NCBI GenBank assembly: GCA_964455935.1
Contig: CAYVZU010000164.1
Location: 1 to 6,810, forward strand
From: CAYVZU01 sp964455935
GTDB lineage: Bacteria > Fibrobacterota > CAYVZU01
Length of the DNA stretch: 6,810 bases
Direction of reading: 5' to 3'
Shown here: piece by piece, positions 1 through 6,810 of the stretch
How positions within the stretch are numbered: position 1 is the first letter of the stretch
Layout: the number at the start of each line of letters is the position of its first letter
Made by a program: the position numbers and the translations under genes
The notes under the pieces: model-generated
Databases searched by the model: none
Told to the model about the DNA's origin: nothing
The model's input: only the letters and a program-made list of their open reading frames with translations

Positions 1-32
1 AAAAGCAAATGCGAGTCATTGGAGTTTTGAAA

Positions 33-69
33 ATCTTAACTACGATCTACTAACTTCTATCTATTAACT
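33..69. repeat. Three imperfect short direct repeats in the leader upstream of tmk
   Basis: The unit ATCTACTAACT (45-55) recurs as ATCTATTAACT (59-69), 10 of 11 bases identical with a 14-base period. A shortened copy, ATCTTAACT, lies at 33-41. The block is more AT-rich than its surroundings and sits about 90-125 bases upstream of the tmk start. A small hairpin follows (CCGGC 76-80 with GCCGG 84-88, loop TTT), without a T-run. The repeats could be a regulator binding site, part of a promoter or a degenerate intergenic repeat. The sequence does not say which, and no convincing -35/-10 pair was found. Confidence 0.4.
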
Positions 70-156
70 CCGCTTCCGGCTTTGCCGGCTTAGGCTGTAG
101 GCCAATACCGGACGAAAGAAAGACCTGGCTGGAAAACGCAACAAAAGACAGGAAAT

Positions 157-828
157 ATGAAACGAGGAAAATTCATCACCTTCGAAGGCATCGACGCCTC
201 GGGCAAATCGACGCAGGCGACGCGGCTTCTTCAGGAATTGAAATCGCTGAACGTGCCGGTCGTGTTTACGCGGGAGCCGGGCGGCCTCAATCTCGATATT
301 TGCGAGAAGATCCGCAATGTGCTGCTCAATCACACCAGCACAAGCATGACTCCGGAAACCGAGCTGCTTCTGTTTATGGCATCGCGCGCGCAACATGTGG
401 CCGAATTGATCCGGCCGTCGTTGGAGAAAGGCATCCATGTTTTGTGCGACCGCTTCGTCGATGCCACGGTCGCCTACCAGGGGTACGGACGCGGCCTGGA
501 CCTGGATTGGATTGAACGGCTCAATGAGTTCGCCTGCAACGGCATGAAACCCGACTGCACCCTTCTGCTCGATATTCCAGCCGAGGAATTCGTGATCCGG
601 ACGCAGAAGAACAACAAACGCTATGATCGCATCGAAAGCCTGGGCCGCGACTTTCAGGCCAAAATCCGCGCCGGTTACCTGACCATCGCACGCCAGGAAC
701 CAAACCGGGTCGCGCTGGTGGATTCCACCCGCACCGAAGACGATGTTGCGGCTGATATCCTAAACCGCGTCAGTCTGTTGCTTGGACTGACCCCGGGCGT
801 TTGCAGCCGGACCTTGACAATAAAATGA
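157..828 (+). CDS. tmk: Thymidylate kinase (dTMP kinase)
   Basis: Cytosolic enzyme that phosphorylates dTMP to dTDP with ATP, an essential step in dTTP synthesis. The 223-residue length is close to the usual 205-225. Visible motifs are the P-loop GIDASGKST (residues 11-19), the dTMP-binding TREPGG (38-43), DRF (98-100) followed by the YQGYGRG stretch (107-113), and the LID-region DRIE (157-160) followed by LGRDF. The start is chosen because MKRGKFITFEG is the normal N-terminus of the family and AGGAA lies at 150-154, although the spacing to the ATG is unusually short. The last 14 or so residues (from GLTPG) look like a non-conserved tail. The next gene starts 10 bases after the stop, so the two are probably cotranscribed. 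The identification is secure. Confidence 0.97.
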   Translation: MKRGKFITFEGIDASGKSTQATRLLQELKSLNVPVVFTREPGGLNLDICEKIRNVLLNHTSTSMTPETELLLFMASRAQHVAELIRPSLEKGIHVLCDRFVDATVAYQGYGRGLDLDWIERLNEFACNGMKPDCTLLLDIPAEEFVIRTQKNNKRYDRIESLGRDFQAKIRAGYLTIARQEPNRVALVDSTRTEDDVAADILNRVSLLLGLTPGVCSRTLTIK

Positions 829-838
829 AAGGACTCTC

Positions 839-2623
839 ATGAAAGCTCTTCAGCATCCGGCCAAAGGGCTGGTCTATGGCGCGGCCGTTGCCGTGACCAT
901 CGCCGCCCTGGCCGTGGATTTTTCGTTCGCCAAAAACGATAACATCTACGACGAGATCCAAAAGCTGGACAAAGTCCTAATCAAAGTGGATAAGAATTAT
1001 GTCGAACAGATCCCGGCCGATGAGCTGGTCGACGCGGCCATCGAGGGCATGCGCACGGCCCTGGACCCGCATACGGCCTTCTTCAAGAAAGACGATTATG
1101 AAGAGTTGATGGTTCACACCAAGGCGGAGTTCGGAGGTCTGGGGATTACCATTGCCATTCGCGACAACGTTCTTACGGTCGTTTCGCCGCTTCCCGGCAC
1201 GCCGGCTTCGATGATGGGCATCCTGGCCGGCGACCGCATTGTAAAAATCGACGGAAAGTCCACGGCCGGAATTACCGTGGAAGAAGCGGTCAAGAAACTG
1301 CGCGGCAAGCCCGGGACCCAAGTGACCATTGCCATCGAGCGCGAGGGCGTCAAGGAACGTTTCGACTACACAATCACGCGGGCGATCATCCAAATCAAAA
1401 GCGTTCCATACTACGGCATGCTTTCCGATACCATTGGCTATGTGCGTCTGGTCAGTTTCAGCGACGAATCGGGCAAAGAGGTGGAAGACGCTCTCAAGCA
1501 ACTGACCAAGCGCAAGCTTTCGGGCCTGGTGTTCGATCTGCGCAACAACCCGGGCGGCCTGCTGCCGGCCGCCATTGATGTGGCGGGCAAGTTTCTTCCC
1601 GCGGACCGGCTTGTGGTATACACGCGCGGCCGCATGGACGGTCAGAATAAGGAATACCGGACCAACAGCAAGCCTGTGCTGGACGAGAGCATTCCGATGA
1701 TTGTGCTTGTCAACGAAGGCTCGGCGAGCGCTTCGGAAATTGTGGCCGGCGCCATCCAGGATTGGGACCGCGGCGTAATCGTGGGCCGCCAGACGTATGG
1801 AAAGGGCTCGGTTCAAACCGTTTTGCCCCTGGGCCTTGGAGACGACTCCTACCTCAAGCTGACGACCGCGCATTATTATACGCCCAGCGGCCGCTGCATC
1901 AACAAGCCCGAGAACGGCCGGGGCAAGGGCCGACGCGAGTCGTTTGCTGACGAGGATGAAGCCGAAGACGACACAACCAGGACGGCCGCGGATTCGACCG
2001 CAAAGCCCGATACTTCGGCCAAGTTCTTCACCAAAGGCGGCCGCATTGTTTACGGCGGCGGCGGAATCACCCCCGATTTCACGATTCCACCCGAGAAATG
2101 GGACCGGCTTGAAGAAGTGCTCGAGCGCAAATCGCTGTTTTTTAAATACGCGGTCAAAACCATTTCGAAACTGAAAGAGAAGAACATCAAAGTCGATGAC
2201 GGTTTCAAAGTTACTCCGGCCATGGTGCAGGAGTTCGAGACGTTTCTGCAGACGGAAAAACTCGAATATACCACGATTTCGGAAAAAGCCCTTGAAGACT
2301 TTGATAAGTCGTTTACCAACGAGTACGGCGACAGCTCGCAATACAAGGCCGGGCCCGCCGAGATCGCCGAGATCAAGCGGCTGATGACCGCGTTGGGCGA
2401 ACGCATTAAAGCCGAGAAGAAACACGATTTCGAGCGCAGCCGCCAATACATCACCCGGGCCATCAAGCGCGAGGTTCTTTCGGGAACGACGGGCGAGGAT
2501 GCCCGGTATCGCTACGTGCTCACCTACGACCCCGATGTGCTCAAGAGCAGCGCGCTGATGAAAGACAAGGTCAAATACAAAGCGCTCCTAAGCGTGGCCA
2601 AGAAGGAGAAGAAAGAGAAATAG
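839..2623 (+). CDS. ctpA: S41-family C-terminal processing peptidase with PDZ domain and long C-terminal extension
   Basis: Serine protease that trims or degrades envelope proteins from their C-termini. Residues 11-26 form a hydrophobic segment that can serve as a signal peptide or membrane anchor, with a possible cleavage after SFA (29-31). A PDZ domain covers about 97-170 (FGGLGITI at 98-105, AGDRIVKIDG at 130-139). The S41 core covers about 195-355, with DLRNNPGG (233-240). By comparison with CtpB and D1P, the catalytic residues are Ser297 in GSASASE, Lys322 in GKGSVQ and Gln326, so it should be active. A charged low-complexity insert (about 357-396) interrupts the core before GGGGITPDF (406-414). 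A charged, helical extension of about 175 residues follows, giving 594 residues against about 400-480 for simple CtpA proteins. A Shine-Dalgarno AAAGGA (829-833 region) sits 5 bases before the ATG. The gene follows tmk by 10 bases, probably in one operon. The family is certain; the substrate is unknown. Confidence 0.95.
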   Translation: MKALQHPAKGLVYGAAVAVTIAALAVDFSFAKNDNIYDEIQKLDKVLIKVDKNYVEQIPADELVDAAIEGMRTALDPHTAFFKKDDYEELMVHTKAEFGGLGITIAIRDNVLTVVSPLPGTPASMMGILAGDRIVKIDGKSTAGITVEEAVKKLRGKPGTQVTIAIEREGVKERFDYTITRAIIQIKSVPYYGMLSDTIGYVRLVSFSDESGKEVEDALKQLTKRKLSGLVFDLRNNPGGLLPAAIDVAGKFLPADRLVVYTRGRMDGQNKEYRTNSKPVLDESIPMIVLVNEGSASASEIVAGAIQDWDRGVIVGRQTYGKGSVQTVLPLGLGDDSYLKLTTAHYYTPSGRCINKPENGRGKGRRESFADEDEAEDDTTRTAADSTAKPDTSAKFFTKGGRIVYGGGGITPDFTIPPEKWDRLEEVLERKSLFFKYAVKTISKLKEKNIKVDDGFKVTPAMVQEFETFLQTEKLEYTTISEKALEDFDKSFTNEYGDSSQYKAGPAEIAEIKRLMTALGERIKAEKKHDFERSRQYITRAIKREVLSGTTGEDARYRYVLTYDPDVLKSSALMKDKVKYKALLSVAKKEKKEK

Positions 2624-2857
2624 ATCCGCACCAGCTTCGTCGCGCGCCGGCCTTTTTGCAGCAGGCGCAAAGAGGCGCAAGCCGCGCTCCAATATTGCCA
2701 TGCGCCAACACCGGCTATCGGGTGACGGTTGTCTCGATGCAGAAAAGTACCCCCGCAGCCTTTGGCAAGAAATTATCTTTTAGCACCTAATTTGCTCGTG
2801 GGCCGGATCGTTATATTGATTTGATTCAGGCATACGCATACGAGGAGTATTGACACG
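2624..2857. other. Gap between the protease and EF-G genes, probable EF-G promoter region
   Basis: No gene is visible in these 234 bases. The left part is GC-rich and holds a tandem near-duplicate, AGGCGCAA at 2663-2670 and 2673-2680, with an inverted counterpart TGCGCC at 2701-2706. No convincing intrinsic terminator for the upstream operon was found: the T-run at 2653-2657 lacks a proper stem before it. The right part (about 2765-2825) turns AT-rich and holds TATATT at 2812-2817, a plausible -10 box, but with no well-spaced -35. The size of the gap and the drop in GC suggest that the EF-G gene has its own promoter, which is an inference. Confidence 0.4.
2842..2847 (+). promoter_or_regulatory. 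Ribosome binding site that supports the GTG start of EF-G
   Basis: GAGGAG lies 10 bases before the GTG at 2858. There is no in-frame ATG between this site and the conserved N-terminus RLRNIGISAHID, so GTG is the best start for the EF-G gene. Confidence 0.75.
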
Positions 2858-4942
<2,085 letters not shown>

Positions 4943-4952
4943 GCGTCCAACG

Positions 4953-4969
4953 TTGCCTGTTTGAGGCAA
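4953..4969 (+). other. Small hairpin downstream of the EF-G gene
   Basis: TTGCCT (4953-4958) pairs with AGGCAA (4964-4969) around a GTTTG loop, 10 bases after the EF-G stop. There is no T-run after it, so it is unlikely to be an efficient intrinsic terminator. It lies in the 88-base gap before the next gene, which has its own good ribosome binding site. Confidence 0.35.
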
Positions 4970-5030
4970 GAGCGCAGACATCGGACGGTGATCGCATCAA
5001 CGCATCCACATCGAGCAAAAAGGAAATAGG

Positions 5031-5741
5031 ATGAAAAAATCCGAGCTGCTGGAGCGCAGCCCCCTCCGGATTCTGGACCACAGTCTTCACGGTAAACTCA
5101 ATCCCGGCTGCCTTGGAGCCTGGATTTCCGAAAAGGGCGTGGGCAAGACCGCCTGCCTTGTTCATCTGGCCCTTGATCAGATGCTGCAGGACCGCAACGT
5201 ACTCCACATCTCGTTTTCCGATACGCCCGACCACCTGCACCAATGGTATGACAACATCTTCGAAGAAATGAGCCGGGCCTTTCATCTGGACCAGGCTCGC
5301 CAGATCCGCGATCAACTCTCACTGCGCCGCGTATTTCTCACATTCGACTCTCCGGATTTAAGTGTTGAGCATATCGAGAAGACGATTACGACCATTAAAG
5401 AGTCCACGAACTTCAATCCGGGATTAATGATTGTCGACGGCTATCATTTTCACAACGAATCCCATGAACAGCTGCGCGAGTTCAAGGCCTTTGCCGCGAA
5501 TCTGGGCGTGGCCGCCTGGTTTTCGGCAACCCTCCAGGCGGGAGCCAAGATTCCCGGCACCGGACGCATCCCGGCCCCAATGGATGTTTTCGCCGATCTA
5601 TTCGAAATCCTGATCTACCTCGAGCCGCAGGACCGGCATGTTATAATGAAGCTCCTCAAGGACTATGACCGCGTTGTCGAGAAAAATATCCATCTCCTTC
5701 TCGAATCGCGCACCATGCTCATCAAGCCTGAAAAGGACTAG
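5031..5741 (+). CDS. Uncharacterised RecA/KaiC-like P-loop ATPase
   Basis: The cellular role is unknown. The 236-residue protein has no signal peptide or membrane segment and looks like a single RecA-type ATPase domain. An N-terminal segment (SPLRILDHSLHGKL, 10-23) precedes a Walker A of the form SEKGVGKT (33-40). This keeps the functional GKT, but Ser replaces the first Gly of GxxxxGKT. A hydrophobic strand ending in Asp, LMIVDG (132-137), fits Walker B. The stretch WFSAT (163-167) sits where RecA-fold proteins have the next core strand. HISFSD (59-64) resembles the second strand of KaiC- and RadA-like proteins. From memory, similar proteins in deltaproteobacteria are annotated only as cytoplasmic or ATPase-like; this was not verified. 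The start is supported by AAAAGGA about 6-7 bases before the ATG. The C-terminal codons and stop lie inside a probable terminator. ATPase fold likely; function not inferable. Confidence 0.85.
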   Translation: MKKSELLERSPLRILDHSLHGKLNPGCLGAWISEKGVGKTACLVHLALDQMLQDRNVLHISFSDTPDHLHQWYDNIFEEMSRAFHLDQARQIRDQLSLRRVFLTFDSPDLSVEHIEKTITTIKESTNFNPGLMIVDGYHFHNESHEQLREFKAFAANLGVAAWFSATLQAGAKIPGTGRIPAPMDVFADLFEILIYLEPQDRHVIMKLLKDYDRVVEKNIHLLLESRTMLIKPEKD

Positions 5742-5762
5742 CCCCGTTCAGGCTTCCCTTTT
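5724..5762 (+). terminator. Probable intrinsic terminator overlapping the ATPase stop codon
   Basis: AAGCCTGAA (5724-5732) is perfectly complementary to TTCAGGCTT (5747-5755), a 9-bp stem with a 14-base loop that contains the TAG stop (5739-5741). The sequence CCCTTTT follows. The T-tract is short and offset by three C, so termination may be partial. A second, smaller hairpin (GTGCC 5791-5795 with GGCAC 5799-5803), followed by AGGTTTT, lies 36 bases further on and may reinforce it. Confidence 0.6.
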
Positions 5763-5858
5763 GGAATTAAACCGGTAAGACCGCACCCGCGTGCCTCTGG
5801 CACAGGTTTTGTGCTTTCATCTCGCATTCTCAACTCTTAAGCGGGGCGGGGTGAACCA

Positions 5859-6215
5859 ATGAACAGCCAGACCGGCTACAGCGAAGAAAGCGACGGACTT
5901 CAGGCCAAAGCGCGGGAATTGGGAAGCTGCATAACCCAGTTATCGTCCTGCATCATCTTTCTCGAGCAGAAGAGCCGGGAATACAAGCAGTTGCTCGAAA
6001 ATGTGCGCGAACTCTGGAACCAAATGGTTGAGCTCAGGGCCATGCTCGATTCAACCCTGAGGGATGAAGAGACAGACGACCCCCAAGTCCATGCACCGGG
6101 AACACATGATGGTGACGCCGAATTCGGAATCACTCCTGCGCAGGCGGTAAGAAATCTGCTGGATGAAATTGATAGTGGGTGGCGGGAATCGAGCGAAACA
6201 GAATCCGTCAATTGA
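5859..6215 (+). CDS. Small acidic coiled-coil protein of unknown function
   Basis: No family was recognised. The 118-residue product begins with a polar stretch, then a predicted long amphipathic helix or coiled coil (about 14-68) with spaced Leu, Ile and Met residues (LSSCIIFLEQ, LLENVRELWNQMVELRAML). An acidic, probably disordered linker (about 69-88) follows, then a short helix (ITPAQAVRNLLDEID, 91-105). There is no signal peptide or membrane segment. The ATG is preceded by GGGTGA about 4 bases upstream, a weak but usable ribosome binding site. The reading is preferred over the overlapping - strand ORF because that product is Ser/Cys-rich with no plausible fold. It is 117 bases downstream of the ATPase gene in the same direction, but a probable terminator lies between them. 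The helical form suggests a protein-protein adaptor or oligomerising partner, which is speculation. Confidence 0.65.
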   Translation: MNSQTGYSEESDGLQAKARELGSCITQLSSCIIFLEQKSREYKQLLENVRELWNQMVELRAMLDSTLRDEETDDPQVHAPGTHDGDAEFGITPAQAVRNLLDEIDSGWRESSETESVN

Positions 6216-6231
6216 CCCACGCAGTAATGAT

Positions 6232-6270
6232 TTTGCCCCTGAATCCGGACTGGAGTCAGGCAAATATTTC
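6232..6270 (+). terminator. Candidate terminator hairpin after the coiled-coil gene
   Basis: TTTGCC (6232-6237) and TGA (6240-6242) pair with TCAGGCAAA (6256-6264), a 9-bp stem with a 2-base CC bulge. A small inner TCC/GGA stem lies in the loop. It starts 17 bases after the stop codon and is followed by TATTTC, a poor T-tract. It also marks the approximate 3' limit of the opposing permease remnant. Confidence 0.4.
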
Positions 6271-6549
6271 CCCCAGATCTGAAACCCGCTTGGAACGACA
6301 ATAAGAATGAGGAGGTATTTAAGCGTCACAGGCGACGAGGTCCTGTCTTGTGAATGATCAATCCGGATAGGGATGCGGCCAATACCTGCAACATGGAAAG
6401 ACCCGCGACGGCCTTCATCGAAAATTGCCCCGCACCCAACAGCGGCGGTATGCAAGCATTAATGGGATCATGATCACAGCTCCGCCCAGTCCCAGCAGTC
6501 CCGATAGGAAGCCACCGAATAATCCCAGCGAAAACAAGGCAGCGGTCAT
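6258..6549 (-). pseudogene. Decayed N-terminal remnant of a TauE/SafE-family membrane permease
   Basis: TauE/SafE proteins are multi-spanning permeases, about 250 residues, linked to export of sulfite and other organosulfur anions. Reading left from the ATG at 6549, the first frame gives MTAALFSLGLFGGFLSG followed by LLGLGGAVIMIPLMLAY, the typical first membrane helix of the family, and then runs out of family near 6450. A -1 shift there gives IPPLLGAGQFSMKAVAG and LSMLQVLAASLSGLIIHK (6451 to about 6345), the expected second helix, ending at a TGA (6328-6326). A second -1 shift gives VTLKYLLILIVVPSG and on to GKYLP (6329 to 6258), like the third segment. Both shifts fit single-base losses. 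About 150 C-terminal residues are absent. A GTG start at 6606 is possible, but the ATG at 6549 gives the usual N-terminus and has AGGAA about 11 bases before it. A sequencing error could explain one shift, but not the missing C-terminus. Confidence 0.75.
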
Positions 6550-6668
6550 TTTCGGCAAAATTCCTCTTTGTTTTTTACGGCATAGAAAAACTGCATTCTC
6601 CGTCACCCTCCGGTCACGGCTGCCTGGGATTTGGGTTTGGCTTCTTTAATGGAATTATCCGAAGATCG

Positions 6669-6711
6669 AAGAGCCTTGCGGCTCTTGTTCAAGCCGCAGG
6701 CCAACTTGCGG
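6669..6711. other. Two adjacent hairpins between the permease remnant and the tRNA terminator
   Basis: AAGAGCC (6669-6675) pairs perfectly with GGCTCTT (6680-6686) around a TTGC tetraloop. CCGCA (6694-6698) pairs with TGCGG (6707-6711). The heptamer CTTGCGG occurs in both (6675-6681 and 6705-6711). Neither is followed by a T-run on either strand. They may be remnants of a terminator or of an intergenic repeat. No gene is supported in 6550-6719. Confidence 0.4.
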
Positions 6712-6719
6712 AATCAACG

Positions 6720-6751
6720 AAAAAAAGCCACCGCAGAGGGTGGCGTTTTTT
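6720..6751 (-). terminator. Symmetrical intrinsic terminator downstream of tRNA-Lys
   Basis: GCCACC (6727-6732) pairs with GGTGGC (6739-6744) around GCAGAG. On the - strand the stem is followed by seven T (complement of the A-run 6720-6726), placing a strong terminator just beyond the tRNA 3' end. On the + strand it is followed by six T (6746-6751), so it can also stop transcription coming from the left. Confidence 0.85.
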
Positions 6752-6754
6752 CAT

Positions 6755-6810
6755 TGAGCCAGGAAGGATTTGAACCTTCGGCTCTCGCCTTAAAAGGGCG
6801 ATACTCTACC
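6755..6810 (-). tRNA. tRNA-Lys (anticodon UUU), 5' part beyond the window edge
   Basis: Read on the - strand, the anticodon stem TCGCC/GGCGA (6801-6797 and 6789-6785) encloses the loop CTTTTAA, with anticodon TTT at 6794-6792. A 5-base variable loop (GAGCC) follows, then a T-arm GAAGG/CCTTC with loop TTCAAAT, the acceptor 3' strand CTGGCTC and discriminator A at 6755. CCA is not encoded (ATG follows). The D-arm is only partly present and the 5' acceptor strand lies outside the window. The anticodon reads AAA and AAG lysine codons. Confidence 0.93.

Noticed and set aside
27..56. TTGAAA (27-32) with TAACTT (51-56) as a promoter for tmk
   Set aside because: The -10 match is poor (three of six bases) and lies within the repeat block, so it cannot be separated from chance.
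977..2446. Long - strand open frame (489 residues) opposite the protease gene
   Set aside because: It is antisense to a clear S41 protease with intact catalytic motifs. Its product shows no recognisable domain and arises from the GC-rich codon pattern of the real gene.
5900..6301. - strand open frame (133 residues) opposite the coiled-coil gene
   Set aside because: Its product is Ser/Cys-rich without a plausible fold. The + strand frame has better helical periodicity and a ribosome binding site. The choice is less certain than for the larger genes.
6425..6649. + strand open frame of 74 residues near the right edge
   Set aside because: It is antisense to the recognisable TauE/SafE first membrane helix and has no ribosome binding site or motif.
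6604..6718. Possible C-terminal tail of another - strand gene (ending KSQAAVTGG) upstream of the permease remnant
   Set aside because: The open frame is only about 35 codons, has no start and begins after the tRNA terminator, so a gene fragment cannot be shown.
6755..6810. tRNA-Lys as an attachment site for an integrated element
   Set aside because: No integrase gene and no second copy of the tRNA 3' end (attR/attL-like repeat) is seen elsewhere in the window.

Overview
The window is bacterial chromosomal DNA of moderately high GC content with tightly spaced housekeeping genes, nearly all on the + strand. The organism cannot be named from this sequence. The best clue is the elongation factor G gene. 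Its P-loop (HIDSGKTT), its GGVQSQ and RYNVPR stretch and its YTHKKQTGG stretch look like the mitochondrial-EF-G1-related spdEFG1 group known from spirochaetes, planctomycetes and deltaproteobacteria, not the classic proteobacterial FusA. The S41 protease, with its long C-terminal extension, also fits a lineage outside the gamma-proteobacteria and Firmicutes. A deeply branching or uncultured lineage is a reasonable guess.

Layout. Positions 1-156 are a leader with three imperfect direct repeats and a small hairpin. A two-gene operon follows: tmk (thymidylate kinase) and, 10 bases later, a secreted or membrane-anchored PDZ/S41 C-terminal processing peptidase. A 233-base gap precedes a GTG-started EF-G gene. 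Next come an uncharacterised RecA/KaiC-like P-loop ATPase (5031-5741), whose stop codon lies inside a probable intrinsic terminator, and a small coiled-coil protein of unknown function (5859-6215), also followed by a hairpin. On the - strand, 6258-6549 is a decayed TauE/SafE-type permease whose recognisable N-terminal third runs through three reading frames. The right edge holds a truncated - strand tRNA-Lys(UUU) with a symmetrical terminator just downstream.

How the genes relate. tmk supplies dTDP for DNA synthesis, the Ctp protease acts in the envelope, and EF-G drives ribosomal translocation, so they share no obvious pathway. The ATPase and coiled-coil genes are the least explained part. 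They are separated by a probable terminator, so a functional link between them is only a possibility. No CRISPR array, transposase, integrase, phage gene or defence cassette was found. The most useful observations are the EF-G subtype, the orphan ATPase with a degenerate Walker A, and the frameshifted permease remnant, which automatic annotation would probably miss.
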